DNA of 64,000 bases, taken from positions 35,718 through 99,717 of the forward strand of contig CAZSHM010000002.1 of NCBI GenBank assembly GCA_964606855.1, written 5' to 3'. How positions within the stretch are numbered: position 1 is the first letter of the stretch; each line of letters starts with the position of its first letter. This document shows positions 1-9,153 of the stretch, one piece after another. Under the pieces are notes generated by a model, which did not search any database, had not been told where the DNA came from, and was given only the letters and a program-made list of their open reading frames with translations. Origin of the DNA: UBA7185 sp964606855 (GTDB taxonomy: Bacteria; Bacillota; Peptococcia; Peptococcales; Peptococcaceae). Both the position numbers and the translations under genes were made by a program.

Positions 1-1397
1 ACAGAGCGCAGCTCCACCTGCGTCAGCTGCACCGAACTGGACGCGCTGCCGTCCGGCTTGTCTGTCAGCCAGCTGGCGATCCAGACCTTGCTGCCGTTGG
101 CCAGCTTGATCTGATACCAGGCCTCTCCGCCGACGCGCTGCATGGCGAGCACGGTGTAGACGCCGCCCTTTTCAGCGGTGCCTGCTACCTTGGCATCCGT
201 GCCCGGCTCTGTGCGCAGATTCACCCCGCTGTACAGAATGACAATCTCCTTGCCGACCACATCGTACTTCTCGTCCGAAGGTGGGCTGCCGCTCTGGCTG
301 CTGCTTGAACTGTTGCCCGGAGTGCTGCTTGGACTGCCGCTCTGCGCCTCGACCAGCCATCCGGCAATCCAGGCCTTCGCCCCGGACCGGAGTTTCACCT
401 GGTACCATGTCTCACCGCCCACCGCGGTCTCCGCCAGCACCGTGTAGGTGTCCCCCTTCACCGTCCGGCCGAGCACAGCGGAGCTGGTGCTCGCAGCGGA
501 GCGCAGATTGACAGTGCTCCCCGTCACGACGATGGTTTTGCCCACCAGGCTGCCGCCGCTGTCCGCGGGCGGATTCGGATCCGCTTGATTCCCGGGATTC
601 ACCGCTCCCGATGCGTTTGCCTGCGTCTGCGCCTCCAGCTCCGTGTACCAGCTGGCAATCCAGACTTTCTCCCCGCCGGCGGCCGGCATCACCTGGTACC
701 ACACTTTTTCTCCCACCGTCTTGGTGCCGAGAACCAGAAAGCGATCCCCCCGCGATGCCTGTCCCCGCAATTCCGCATCGGTGCCCGCGTCGCTCCGCAG
801 GTTGACGCTGCTGCCGGTCACCCGCGCGACACGGCCCACCGCGGGATCCTTTGTGTTGATGCCGCTGTCCCCGGAGGCGCGCTTGGGCGTCACCGTCAGG
901 CCGCTTTTGGAATCAAAACTGTAGTCCCAGCCGAATTCATTGACGGCGAAGCGCCAGGTCAGCGGAAAATAGGTGATATCCCGGAACAGGAGCAGCGGAT
1001 ATTCCTCGGCGCTGTTGGTGATCTGCTTGCCGTTGACCGTGATCTTGCCGCTCGCCGTGGATGCGGTATAGCTTTGCGCGTTGGCGGCGGATGCCTTGTA
1101 GGCTGTGTAGCTGCTCTTATCCTGCGCGCTTCCCTTTCGGATCACCAGCCCGTCCTGCGCTGTCCAGCTGGATTCCAGCCCCAGAAGCCGCGTGTCCGCC
1201 CAGGTCATGGGCACATAGGTGATATCTTTGTAGACCAAGAGGGGATACTGGCTGTTGCTCTGCTCCATCGTCAAGCCGTTCAGGGTCACCGGAAAGGTCG
1301 GCAGCGTCACCGTCACGTCCGCCGCCGCGGCCGGCGACGCCGTGAGCAGCATCGCCAGAAACAGCGCGCAGAACATCCCCATCACTTTTTTCTTCAT
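1..1397 (-). CDS. Secreted surface protein with three SH3b domains (C-terminus outside window)
   Basis: Reading leftwards from an ATG at 1397 preceded by AGGAGAGG, the frame stays open to the window edge (465 codons), so the C-terminus is missing. Residues 1-23 are a signal peptide (MKKK start, hydrophobic core, Ala-rich end). Residues ~24-165 hold two copies of a copper-amine-oxidase-N-like surface module, each with a YPLL.(Y/F).DITY.P(M/L)TW core. SH3b domains follow at ~185-250, 283-348 and 378-443, each with a VNLR core and a WIA(S/G)W end, joined by Ser/Gly/Pro/Asn-rich linkers. Such stacks usually bind peptidoglycan and carry a hydrolase domain at the C-terminus, but none is visible before the edge. 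It starts 46 nt after argG with no obvious terminator, so cotranscription is possible. Confidence 0.85.
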   Translation of the reverse strand, partial: MKKKVMGMFCALFLAMLLTASPAAAADVTVTLPTFPVTLNGLTMEQSNSQYPLLVYKDITYVPMTWADTRLLGLESSWTAQDGLVIRKGSAQDKSSYTAYKASAANAQSYTASTASGKITVNGKQITNSAEEYPLLLFRDITYFPLTWRFAVNEFGWDYSFDSKSGLTVTPKRASGDSGINTKDPAVGRVARVTGSSVNLRSDAGTDAELRGQASRGDRFLVLGTKTVGEKVWYQVMPAAGGEKVWIASWYTELEAQTQANASGAVNPGNQADPNPPADSGGSLVGKTIVVTGSTVNLRSAASTSSAVLGRTVKGDTYTVLAETAVGGETWYQVKLRSGAKAWIAGWLVEAQSGSPSSTPGNSSSSSQSGSPPSDEKYDVVGKEIVILYSGVNLRTEPGTDAKVAGTAEKGGVYTVLAMQRVGGEAWYQIKLANGSKVWIASWLTDKPDGSASSSVQLTQVELRS

Positions 1398-1443
1398 TGC
1401 TGTGCATCCTCTCCTCTGCCGCGCCCCGGCCGATGCGGCCCCG

Positions 1444-2712
1444 CTACTTCTGCTCCGCTGCCGGCCGCTCTCCGCCCGCGTCCCGCGCGCGCTCCTCCTG
1501 CGCGCTCTGCACCATGGCCCGCACCCGCAGGGGCAGGCCGAACAGGTTGATAAAGCCCTCCGCGTCGTGATGATCGTACAGTTCCCCGGTGGTGAAGGAC
1601 GCAAGGCTCTCGCTGTACAGGCTGTACGGGGATGTGGTGCCCTGCTTGATGATGTTGCCCTTGTAGAGCTGCAGTTTCACCTCGCCGGTCATGTAGCGCT
1701 CGGTGACGCGGACAAAGGCCTGCAGCGCCTCCCGCAGCGGTGTGAACCACTTGCCCTCGTAAACTACGTCGGAAAACCGCGTGGCGACCACCTTTTTAAA
1801 GGCAAACGTATCGCGGTCGGTGATGAGTTCCTCCAGCTGCTTGTGCGCCTCCATCAGGATGGTGCCGCCGGGCGTCTCGTAGACGCCGCGGGACTTCATC
1901 CCCACGACGCGGTTCTCCACGATATCCACAATTCCGATTCCGTTCCTGCCGCCCATCTCGTTCAGTGCCATCAGAATCTCCGAGACCTTCATCCGCCGCC
2001 CGTTCAGCGCGACCGGAACGCCCTGCTCAAAGCTGAGCGACACATCCTCCGCCCGATCCGGGGCATCCTGCGGCGGAACACTGAGCACCAGGAGATGCGC
2101 ATAGTTCGGCGCACAGGCCGGATCCTCCAGTTCCAGGCCTTCGTGGCTGATGTGCCAGATGTTGCGGTCTCGGCTGTAGCTGGAATCCGCAGAGAACGGC
2201 AGCCGGATCCCGTGCCGTTCGCAGTAGTCGATCTCATCCTGCCGGGACTGCATCTTCCATGTCTCGTTGCAGCGCCACGGCGCGATGATCTTCAAATCCG
2301 GCGCCAGGGCCTTGATGCCCAGTTCGAAGCGCACCTGATCGTTGCCCTTGCCGGTGGCGCCATGGCAGACAGCCACCGCGCCCTCTTTGCGGGCGACTTC
2401 CACCAGTTTTTTGGCGATCAGGGGGCGCGCCATAGAGGTGCCCAGCAGGTATTTGTTCTCATAGACGGCGCCGGCCTGCACGCAGGGTAGAATATAGTCC
2501 TCGCAGAATGTGTCCACGACATCCTCGATATAGAGTTTGCTGGCGCCGGAGTAGAGCGCCCGCTCCTCCAGCCCGTCCAGCTCCTCGCCCTGCCCCACGT
2601 TGACGCAGCAGCAGACGACGTCGTAATCATAGTTCTCCTTGAGCCAGGGAATGATGGTCGTGGTGTCCAGCCCGCCCGAGTAGGCCAGCACAACTTTTTC
2701 TTTTTCCGCCAT
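1444..2712 (-). CDS. argG: Argininosuccinate synthase
   Basis: Joins citrulline and aspartate with ATP to make argininosuccinate, the seventh step of arginine synthesis, in the cytoplasm. The 422-residue product begins MAEKEKVVLAYSGGLDTT; AYSGGLDTT is the PP-loop ATP site. The conserved GATGKGNDQVRFE and YSRDRNIW segments are present. An ATG 33 nt upstream exists, but the start at 2712 sits behind GGAAAGGAAG and matches the family N-terminus. The last ~30 residues (rich in Ala, Arg, Glu) are a low-complexity tail beyond the usual ~400-residue length. argF lies 96 nt upstream on the same strand, so the two form an arginine operon. Confidence 0.97.
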   Translation of the reverse strand: MAEKEKVVLAYSGGLDTTTIIPWLKENYDYDVVCCCVNVGQGEELDGLEERALYSGASKLYIEDVVDTFCEDYILPCVQAGAVYENKYLLGTSMARPLIAKKLVEVARKEGAVAVCHGATGKGNDQVRFELGIKALAPDLKIIAPWRCNETWKMQSRQDEIDYCERHGIRLPFSADSSYSRDRNIWHISHEGLELEDPACAPNYAHLLVLSVPPQDAPDRAEDVSLSFEQGVPVALNGRRMKVSEILMALNEMGGRNGIGIVDIVENRVVGMKSRGVYETPGGTILMEAHKQLEELITDRDTFAFKKVVATRFSDVVYEGKWFTPLREALQAFVRVTERYMTGEVKLQLYKGNIIKQGTTSPYSLYSESLASFTTGELYDHHDAEGFINLFGLPLRVRAMVQSAQEERARDAGGERPAAEQK

Positions 2713-2808
2713 ATTGGATCTTCCTTTCCTCTGATTTCGCATCAAAATGCACTCGCATCGAAACTGCGGCGGGTTCTCCGGGAGATGCCGCCCTGCACCG
2801 CGGCAGGA

Positions 2809-3753
2809 TCAGACAAAAGCCGCCAGAATCGCTTTGTGCGCGTGCAGCCGATTCTCCGCCTCATCGAAGACGACGGACTGCGGGCACTCCATCACCGCAT
2901 CGGTGACTTCCCAGCCGCGGTAGGCCGGCAGGCAGTGCATGAAGATGGCGTCCGGCGCTGCCAGATCCAGCATCGCGCGATCTATCTGGTAGCCGGCAAA
3001 CGCCTTGCGGCGCACCTCTTTCTCCGCCTCCTGCCCCATGCTGGCCCAGGTGTCCGTGTAGACGACATCGGCCCCGCGGAGCGCCTCGCGAGGATCGCGA
3101 ATCACCCGCACGCTGCCGCCGCACGCCGCGGCGCTCTCCTGCGCCAGCGCAACGATCTGCGGATTGGGCGCGTACTCCGCCGGCGTGGCGACGGTCACAT
3201 CCATGCCGGTCTTCGCGCAGCCGAGCATCAGGGAGTGTGCCATGTTGTTGCCGTCGCCCACATAGGTGAAGCGCAGCCCCCGCAGATGTCCCTTGTGCTC
3301 CTGCATTGTGATCAGGTCGGCGATCACCTGCGTGGGATGAAAATCGTCTGTGAGCCCGTTGATCACCGGGATGTCCGCATAGTTTGCCAGATCCTCCACC
3401 TCTTTGTGGCTGTAGGTGCGGATGAGAATGGCATCCAAATAGCGGGAGAGCACCCGCGCCGTGTCCTGGATGGGTTCTCCGCGGCCGATCTGCAGATCGT
3501 TGCTGCTCAGGAACAGCGCCTGCCCGCCCAGCTGATACATCCCAACCTCAAAGGAAACCCGCGTTCTGGTGGACGATTTCTGGAAAATCATGCCCAGCGT
3601 TTTTCCCGCCAGAATCGGCGTCGGAACGCCCGCTTTCAGCTTGCTTTTCAGGTCAAGCCCCAGCCGGACCATCTCCAGGATCTCCTCGCCGGTAAAATCT
3701 TTCAATGTCAGAAAATCTCTGCCTTTCAAACTCAAGGTCTTCACGCTCCTCAT
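2809..3753 (-). CDS. argF: Ornithine carbamoyltransferase
   Basis: Makes citrulline from ornithine and carbamoyl phosphate, feeding ArgG encoded just downstream. The 314-residue protein has the carbamoyl-phosphate motif SSTRTR (~51-56), the HPTQ motif, and the HCLP motif near the C-terminus, where Cys acts at the ornithine site. The start at 3753 (MRSVKTLSLKG) was chosen over an in-frame ATG 63 nt upstream because family homology begins here and the upstream stretch overlaps the promoter. The ribosome site is weak (GCGGAAAT). A promoter with ARG-box-like elements lies at 3821-3855. It could be a catabolic OTC, but pairing with argG favours biosynthesis. Confidence 0.96.
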   Translation of the reverse strand: MRSVKTLSLKGRDFLTLKDFTGEEILEMVRLGLDLKSKLKAGVPTPILAGKTLGMIFQKSSTRTRVSFEVGMYQLGGQALFLSSNDLQIGRGEPIQDTARVLSRYLDAILIRTYSHKEVEDLANYADIPVINGLTDDFHPTQVIADLITMQEHKGHLRGLRFTYVGDGNNMAHSLMLGCAKTGMDVTVATPAEYAPNPQIVALAQESAAACGGSVRVIRDPREALRGADVVYTDTWASMGQEAEKEVRRKAFAGYQIDRAMLDLAAPDAIFMHCLPAYRGWEVTDAVMECPQSVVFDEAENRLHAHKAILAAFV

Positions 3754-3820
3754 AGAATTTCCGCGCAACGGCACGGCGCCCGAAACGTTCCGTATTTCCC
3801 GCCATGTGCCCGTCAAGGAT

Positions 3821-3855
3821 TGAGTAATTATACACTAAACAAAATATAAATTCAA
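3821..3855 (-). promoter_or_regulatory. argF promoter with two ARG-box-like sequences
   Basis: On the minus strand, TTGAAT (3850-3855), a 17-bp spacer and TATAAT (3827-3832) form a vegetative promoter about 70 nt upstream of argF. TGTATAATTACTCA (3821-3834) overlaps the -10 and fits the ArgR/AhrC half-site pattern TGnAT-W4-AnTCA. A second, weaker copy, TGAATTTATATTTTG (3840-3854), covers the -35. Repression by ArgR when arginine is plentiful is inferred from this arrangement. Confidence 0.7.
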
Positions 3856-4044
3856 CCGGAAAATGCCTGCCGCAAGAGCAAAATCGGCTTTTTCCCCTGA
3901 ATTTTCAAAGTGCGCGCAGCAGTCTGACTGTATTCGCCTGTATGCTGTTGCCGTTTCTTCGGAAATGGATCCGCAGGTTTTGCTCTTTCCTCCCGCTCTG
4001 CGGCTGAGCGGGCGTCCATCTTGCCCTGCGCTTGCCCTCTGAAT
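3856..4044. other. Intergenic stretch without a recognisable gene
   Basis: Together with the argF promoter and tRNA terminator this makes a gap of about 360 bases between argF and tRNA-Leu. I see no open frame with a ribosome site, no tRNA-like fold and no riboswitch core in it. Confidence 0.5.
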
Positions 4045-4077
4045 AAAAAAAGCATTCTGACGGCGTCAAAATGCTTT
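4045..4077 (-). terminator. Rho-independent terminator of tRNA-Leu
   Basis: On the minus strand the stem AAGCATTTTGACG / GTCAGAATGCTT is followed by seven T residues. It lies about 40 nt past the tRNA 3' end. Confidence 0.8.
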
Positions 4078-4115
4078 GCCTGCGTGTAAAGCAGCTCATT
4101 TTTAGGCAAGAAAAA

Positions 4116-4199
4116 TGCGGGCGAGAGGACTTGAACCTCCACGAGATCGCTCCCACTAGAACCTGAATCTAGCGCGTCTGCCAATTCCGCCACGCCCGC
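4116..4199 (-). tRNA. tRNA-Leu, anticodon CAG
   Basis: The acceptor arms GCGGGCG and CGCCCGC pair, with discriminator A at 4116. The anticodon stem CTAGA/TCTAG encloses loop TTCAGGT, putting anticodon CAG at 4163-4165 (reads CUG). A long variable arm and a GGTTCAAGTCC T-arm confirm a type II tRNA-Leu of 84 nt. CCA is not encoded; the gene runs into TTTTT. It has its own promoter and terminator. Confidence 0.97.
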
Positions 4200-4219
4200 T
4201 TGTCACTCAAGACTTTTTC

Positions 4220-4248
4220 ATGATAGCACGCCCGCGCGACTGTGTCAA
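4220..4248 (-). promoter_or_regulatory. tRNA-Leu promoter
   Basis: TTGACA (4243-4248), a 17-bp spacer and TATCAT (4220-4225) with a TGC extension lie 21 nt upstream of the mature tRNA 5' end. The -35 is a perfect match to the vegetative consensus. Confidence 0.85.
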
Positions 4249-4470
4249 GCACAATTTTGAAAAAATTATATTTTCAAATGTAAAATTGCCGGTCGCCATC
4301 GAGGTCCGGGCTTGCGCGCCGCAGGGAGGTGCCGCATCCGGTTCCTGACGCGAAGCTGCTTCCCCGTTCCCGGGAAAAAGGCGCGCATCGTACTCTGCAC
4401 CATCCACCTCACCCGGGCCGCGGCGCCCGCCGGGGCATCCCCGGACAGACGCGCGCCCGGGCGGGTGCGC

Positions 4471-4857
4471 TCACTTCTTCTTGCCGCTCGTCTTTTTCTT
4501 TCCCTGGGTTTCCTTGCGCGCCTCTGCCTCTCTGCGCTCCTTGCCGTCCTTCGTCTTTTGCCTCGCCTGCTCCTCCTGCGCCTTGCGCTTCTTGTTGGCC
4601 TCGATGGCCGCGGCATTGCGCCTGCGATAGTCGCGCCAGTACATGACGACCGCCAAGACGACCGAGCCGAGCGTGGCGATGCGGTAGAACACAAAGAAAC
4701 CCTCGCCCCAACGGTTGGCCCAGCCCTGGCTCAATCCCAGCACCAGAACCAGCGGCAGCAAAAACCACAGATGCCCCGTCGCCCTGGTCTGCACATAGCG
4801 CCATCCGAGAAAAGCGGCAAAGAATGCCACAATGATATAATCCAAATATGCCGGCAT
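4471..4857 (-). CDS. Small three-helix membrane protein with a lysine-rich tail
   Basis: I do not recognise a family. The start at 4857 (MPAYLDYIIVAFF) follows GGAGGAGG; earlier in-frame starts would add an arginine-rich stretch that overlaps the preceding gene. The 128-residue product has hydrophobic segments at about 5-21, 30-46 and 56-73, then a strongly basic tail from ~75 to the end, rich in Lys, Arg, Glu and Gln and likely cytoplasmic and helical. It begins 55 nt after the end of the secreted glycosidase gene and is probably cotranscribed with it. A role in the envelope is only suggested by this context. Confidence 0.75.
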   Translation of the reverse strand: MPAYLDYIIVAFFAAFLGWRYVQTRATGHLWFLLPLVLVLGLSQGWANRWGEGFFVFYRIATLGSVVLAVVMYWRDYRRRNAAAIEANKKRKAQEEQARQKTKDGKERREAEARKETQGKKKTSGKKK

Positions 4858-4912
4858 TGCGCTCCTCCTCCTGACGCCGCAACACACGCGCCCTGCCGCA
4901 TGGCGCTGCGCA

Positions 4913-6979
4913 TTACTTCTGTGAGATGGTGATGCTGCGTGTCGCATCCTCGTAGTCGACCGCAAGGCCCAGCCCCTCGGCCACCGCCCGCAGCGGCAGC
5001 ATCGTCCGCCCGCCTAGAATCTGCGCCGGCGCATCTACCTGCACCGCTTCGCCGTTCACGTAGATCTGAGCACTCTGGACAGGCACCTCCACGATGTTGT
5101 CGTTGTAGACGATATAGGCGCGCTGCTCCGCGTCGCTCCAGTCCACCTTGCCGCCCAAGGCCTCTGCCACAAAGCGCACCGGCACCATCGTCCGGTCGCC
5201 GACAAGCTGCGGCGGGACATCCATCTCCATCGTCTCGCTGCCCTTCCGAAGCGTCGTGCTGCCGATGGTCAAACGCAGCGTCTGATCCACAAACTGCAGC
5301 TGCAGTTCGCCGCCAAAGCCGTCGTAGGCGGCACGAACCGTGCCCTTCACGGCATCTCCCAGCGTCCCGATAGTCAGTTTGCCGGTCTCATCGATCGTGC
5401 CGTCAAAGCCCTCGACACTCCAATCCAGCACCTGCGGACTGACCTCCTTGACCGTCCCGTCCTCGAGGGTCGCCTCGGCCTTCAGCTGATGGACACTGCC
5501 GTCCGCAAACTCGGTCGAATCGATGGAGATGCGCAGGGCCTGCAGGCTGTCGCCGCTCACCACCGTCACCGGCAGGCTGGCCGTCTGGCTGCCGTTCACC
5601 GCCGTGATCTCCGTGCTGCCCACCTGCTGCGCCGTAAATTGATTCCCGGAGATCCGGCCCAGGCCCTGCGCGTCGGTGAGCTCTATGACGCTCAGATCCG
5701 TCACCGGATTATAGTACTGGTCGTACGCCTTCAGCGTGTACTGGCCCGTCTCGCCCAGAAGGAGCGTCTTGGGGCCGTCGATGAAGATGCCGCGCACGGA
5801 GCCCGCAGGGGCGGTCGAGTATACACCTAACCCCTCCACCACTCTGCGTTCCGAGCCGTTGCTCTCCGGGTTGATGATGCGCGTCCGCGTCGTCTCCGCC
5901 AAAGGCCGCGCCACCATCGTGGTGGATCCGCCGCCGTCCAGGTTGACTGCCTTCCAGACGCCCAGTTTCGTCATCAGGAGCGAGAGATTGCCCAGCGTGA
6001 TCCCCTTGCTGGCTTTCGTGCGTCCTTCCACCGCCACAATGTAGACGGTCTTGCCGTCCTTGGAGATGCCGGCGGCCGTCCGCGCGCGCACGCCGCCCAG
6101 CGCCGAGAGATCCTTGGTATACGGCACCGTCTGCCCTTGATCGACCAGGAGCGCGTGCCCACCGACCACCATCTGCCACGAATCCTCGGGCTTGTAGGTG
6201 TACTGGATGTCTACACTTTCGCCCACTTGAAAGTTTTCCGCAAGGTAGGTGGCCGCCTGTCCGTCCCCGTGCAGGAGATAGCAGCCCTCCGGCACGGCGC
6301 TGTCAAAGCCGCCCTCAAACGCCACATCCGTCACAACTCCGTCCTTGACGAGCACTTCCGCCGGAGTTCCCACATACTCGTCCATGCCGCGCTTGTTGCC
6401 GCCCCAGAGGTCGGTGTAGAGATGCAGCCGCCCCACATGGCTGTGCAGTCCCGTGGTCTCCTCCCAGTAGAAGGTTTTGTTGAGGCCGGAAAGGTTGCGT
6501 TTCTCCCCGTTGGCCGCCGTGACGCTGCCGCTGAAGGAGAACTGCTCGATCTTGGCGGTGCGGTCCTCGGTGATCCCCAGGCAGTAAACCCCGTTTAAGA
6601 AGGACTGCGAGGAAACCAGCTCGCCGTCGATCACTGTAGCGCCGATGGGCGCGCCCTCCGCCCGCATATTGTAGTAGTCGCCGTTCACCATGGCGATGGC
6701 GTCCGTGCGGTCCGCCATCGCGGAGACCGAAGCGCGCTGCGTGAATTTGCCCCCGCCCGGCACCACTTCCAGCTGCACATACGGATCGTTCAAATCCAGT
6801 TTCAGCACCGCCGCCTTCACATTGCCGTCGGAGATGTCCCAGGTGTACTGCTCGAGGGTCGCTCCGGAGGTGATGGGGGAGGAACTGGTCATGGTCAGTG
6901 TATTGGTTGCCGCCGCCGCCGGTGTCAGGCCGCTCAGCAGGAGCGCGCCGCAAAGCAGCAGGCTGATCAGTTTTTTCAT
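4913..6979 (-). CDS. Secreted phosphodiester glycosidase (NAGPA/DUF2233) with Ig-like and copper-amine-oxidase-N-like modules
   Basis: The start at 6979 (MKKLISLLLCGALLLSG) gives a signal peptide ending near AAAA (residues ~22-25). Residues ~60-400 form an NAGPA-type phosphodiester glycosidase domain, with the signature NLDGGGSTTM near residue 347-356. This family removes phosphodiester-linked sugars; in Bacillota it is often linked to wall or exopolysaccharide turnover, and the substrate here is unknown. Residues ~405-570 look like bacterial Ig-like repeats, and ~575-688 hold two halves of a copper-amine-oxidase-N-like module (DRTMVPVRF, GRTMLPLRA), which probably anchors or orients the enzyme. 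A promoter lies at 7084-7112. Confidence 0.88.
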   Translation of the reverse strand: MKKLISLLLCGALLLSGLTPAAAATNTLTMTSSSPITSGATLEQYTWDISDGNVKAAVLKLDLNDPYVQLEVVPGGGKFTQRASVSAMADRTDAIAMVNGDYYNMRAEGAPIGATVIDGELVSSQSFLNGVYCLGITEDRTAKIEQFSFSGSVTAANGEKRNLSGLNKTFYWEETTGLHSHVGRLHLYTDLWGGNKRGMDEYVGTPAEVLVKDGVVTDVAFEGGFDSAVPEGCYLLHGDGQAATYLAENFQVGESVDIQYTYKPEDSWQMVVGGHALLVDQGQTVPYTKDLSALGGVRARTAAGISKDGKTVYIVAVEGRTKASKGITLGNLSLLMTKLGVWKAVNLDGGGSTTMVARPLAETTRTRIINPESNGSERRVVEGLGVYSTAPAGSVRGIFIDGPKTLLLGETGQYTLKAYDQYYNPVTDLSVIELTDAQGLGRISGNQFTAQQVGSTEITAVNGSQTASLPVTVVSGDSLQALRISIDSTEFADGSVHQLKAEATLEDGTVKEVSPQVLDWSVEGFDGTIDETGKLTIGTLGDAVKGTVRAAYDGFGGELQLQFVDQTLRLTIGSTTLRKGSETMEMDVPPQLVGDRTMVPVRFVAEALGGKVDWSDAEQRAYIVYNDNIVEVPVQSAQIYVNGEAVQVDAPAQILGGRTMLPLRAVAEGLGLAVDYEDATRSITISQK

Positions 6980-7083
6980 GGATAGAATGCCTTCCTTTCT
7001 GCGACAATTTTTTGTTTCCATACCCTGCGGACAAACCGGGACGGCCCGCTCTGCCGCGGTGGTTTGGATCGATACCGTTTCTT

Positions 7084-7112
7084 ATTCTAACAAATCGTGT
7101 TCCGCATTTCAA
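7084..7112 (-). promoter_or_regulatory. Promoter of the secreted glycosidase gene
   Basis: TTGAAA (7107-7112), a 17-bp spacer and TAGAAT (7084-7089). The same -35/-10 pair with the same spacing recurs upstream of deoC. Confidence 0.75.
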
Positions 7113-7174
7113 CCGCTTTTCCCTCTATTTTTAGAAAATCAATGTGCGCAGCGCGGAAACAGCGCTCTTGGAAA

Positions 7175-7221
7175 AAAGCAAAAAATCGGCTCCGCGGAGG
7201 CCTCTCCGCAGAACCGATTTT
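7175..7221 (-). terminator. Terminator of glmS
   Basis: On the minus strand the stem AAAATCGGTTCTGCGG / CCGCGGAGCCGATTTT is followed by a T-rich run, 20 nt after the glmS stop codon. Confidence 0.85.
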
Positions 7222-7241
7222 GCGCCGCGTTCGCCGCGCGC

Positions 7242-9068
7242 CTACTCCACCGTCACACTCTTGGCCAGATTGCGCGGCTGATCGATATCACAGCCGCGGG
7301 CGCGGGCCGTGTAGTAGGAGAGCAGCTGCAGCGGGATCACCGCCAGCACCGGCGCGATGAAGTTGTGGATGCGAGGGATCCGGAAAACCTGATCCACGAA
7401 TTTCCGCGTCTGCACATCCCCCTCGTTGACCACCGCCAGCACCCGCGCGCCGCGCGCTTTCACTTCTTTGATGTTGGATGCCGTTTTGTCGTAGGTCGCC
7501 TCCTGCACACAGATGGCGATGACCGGCGTCTCCGGCGTCACCAGCGCCAGCGTGCCGTGTTTCAGCTCGCCCGCGGCATAGGCCTCGGCATGGATGTAGG
7601 AGATCTCCTTCAGTTTCAGCGCGCCCTCCAGGGCAATGAACCAGTCCAGGCCGCGCCCGATAAAGAAGATGTCGCTGGCCGCCCGATAGTCCTCGGCCAC
7701 CGCCTCAAGCGTGCGGAGCGCTTCGCCGGAGAGCAGCCGCTGCGCCTTCTCCGGCAGGCTCCGCAGCCCGTCCAGAATCGCGGCGCGCTCCTGCGCCCCG
7801 GCCGCGCCCTTCTGCTGCGCCAGATAGACCCCCAGCAGGTATTCCGCCACCAGCATCGTCGTATAGGCCTTGGTGGAGGCCACGGAGATCTCCGGCCCCG
7901 CCCAGATATAAATCACATAATCGGCCTCGCGGGCGATGCTGCTGCCCACCACGTTGGTGATAGCCAGCACTTTGGCGCCGTGCGCCTGCGACTCGCGCAG
8001 CGCGGCGACGGTGTCCGCCGTCTCCCCCGACTGGCTGATGACGATGACGAGCGTATGCGCGTCCAGCATCGGATCCCGGTAGCGGAACTCGGAAGCGATC
8101 TCCACCTCCACCGGGATGCGCACCAGTTTCTCGATCACGTACTTGCCCACTAGCCCCGCGTGATAGGCCGTGCCGCAGGCCACGATGTAGATCTTCTGCC
8201 AGCGCCCGATCTCCTCCGCGCTCAGGGAAAATTCCTCGAACCGGACCCGCCCGTCCTCCAGGCGTCCCGCCAGCGTGCGGCGGATGGCCTCCGGCTGCTC
8301 GAAAATCTCCTTCAGCATAAAGTGCGCGTAGCCGCCCTTCTCCGCCGCCTCCGCATCCCAGGCGATGGTGTGAACTTCCTTTTCTACGGGCCGCAGCGCG
8401 TGATCCTTGACCGTGACGCCGTCCTCCGTGAGCACGCAGAGTTCCCCGGCCTCGATATACATACAGCGGCGGGTGTAGGAGAGCAGTGCCGGCACGTCGG
8501 AGGCGACCAGCGCCTCGCCCTCTCCCAGTCCCAAAACCAGCGGACTGTCCTTGCGGCAGGCGATCAGTTTCCCCGGCGCATCGCTGCAGAGGATCGCCAG
8601 CGCGTAGGATCCCTCCAGGAGATCCAGCACTTTGACCACCGCGGACTCAAAATCGCCGTCGTAAAAATGCTGCAGCAGATGCGCGATCACCTCGGTATCG
8701 GTCTCCGAGGTGAAGGCCTCCCCCGCCAGATAGGTTTCCTTCAGGGACAAGTAGTTCTCCACAATGCCGTTGTGGACCACGGCAAAGCGGCCGTCGGGAC
8801 TGGTGTGGGGATGGGCATTCTCGTCCGAGGGCCGGCCGTGCGTCGCCCAGCGCGTGTGCCCGATGCCCGCGTGGGCGCAGAACGCACGCCCCGCCAGGGC
8901 CTGCCGCAGATTGGAAAGTTTGCCCTCGCGCTTTTCCACTAGGAGATCGCCGTCCTCCAGCACCGCGATTCCGGCCGAATCATAGCCTCTGTACTCCAGT
9001 TTCTGCAGGCCGTCCAGCAGCACCTCCACTGCATTCCGCGGCCCGATGTATCCCACGATTCCGCACAT
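7242..9068 (-). CDS. glmS: Glutamine--fructose-6-phosphate aminotransferase
   Basis: Makes glucosamine-6-phosphate from fructose-6-phosphate and glutamine, the entry to peptidoglycan amino sugars; glmM for the next step lies 8.5 kb away. The 608-residue product starts MCGIVGYIG, exposing the catalytic Cys after Met removal, behind AGGAGGAG. The N-terminal half is the class II glutamine amidotransferase (HTRWATHG, HNGIVENY); the C-terminal half has two SIS sugar isomerase domains (SQSGETADT, ASTKAY) and ends in the typical NLAKSVTVE. The 85-nt gap upstream is too short for a glmS ribozyme, so control is probably by another route. Confidence 0.98.
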   Translation of the reverse strand: MCGIVGYIGPRNAVEVLLDGLQKLEYRGYDSAGIAVLEDGDLLVEKREGKLSNLRQALAGRAFCAHAGIGHTRWATHGRPSDENAHPHTSPDGRFAVVHNGIVENYLSLKETYLAGEAFTSETDTEVIAHLLQHFYDGDFESAVVKVLDLLEGSYALAILCSDAPGKLIACRKDSPLVLGLGEGEALVASDVPALLSYTRRCMYIEAGELCVLTEDGVTVKDHALRPVEKEVHTIAWDAEAAEKGGYAHFMLKEIFEQPEAIRRTLAGRLEDGRVRFEEFSLSAEEIGRWQKIYIVACGTAYHAGLVGKYVIEKLVRIPVEVEIASEFRYRDPMLDAHTLVIVISQSGETADTVAALRESQAHGAKVLAITNVVGSSIAREADYVIYIWAGPEISVASTKAYTTMLVAEYLLGVYLAQQKGAAGAQERAAILDGLRSLPEKAQRLLSGEALRTLEAVAEDYRAASDIFFIGRGLDWFIALEGALKLKEISYIHAEAYAAGELKHGTLALVTPETPVIAICVQEATYDKTASNIKEVKARGARVLAVVNEGDVQTRKFVDQVFRIPRIHNFIAPVLAVIPLQLLSYYTARARGCDIDQPRNLAKSVTVE

Positions 9069-9153
9069 ATACGCTCCTCCTGTATCTCCGCTGCTCTCCA
9101 TGCGCTGCCTGAGCCGGCGATCCGCTCGGCGCGGGCAAACCCCCGCGCGCATC

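Noticed and set aside
3852..4193. A minus-strand frame beginning MAELADALDSGSSGSD
   Set aside because: This peptide is the usual false translation of a tRNA-Leu/Ser gene; the DNA is the tRNA-Leu at 4116-4199.
9069..9153. Possible glmS ribozyme upstream of glmS
   Set aside because: The gap to scpB is 85 nt, too short for the ribozyme, and its core is not seen.
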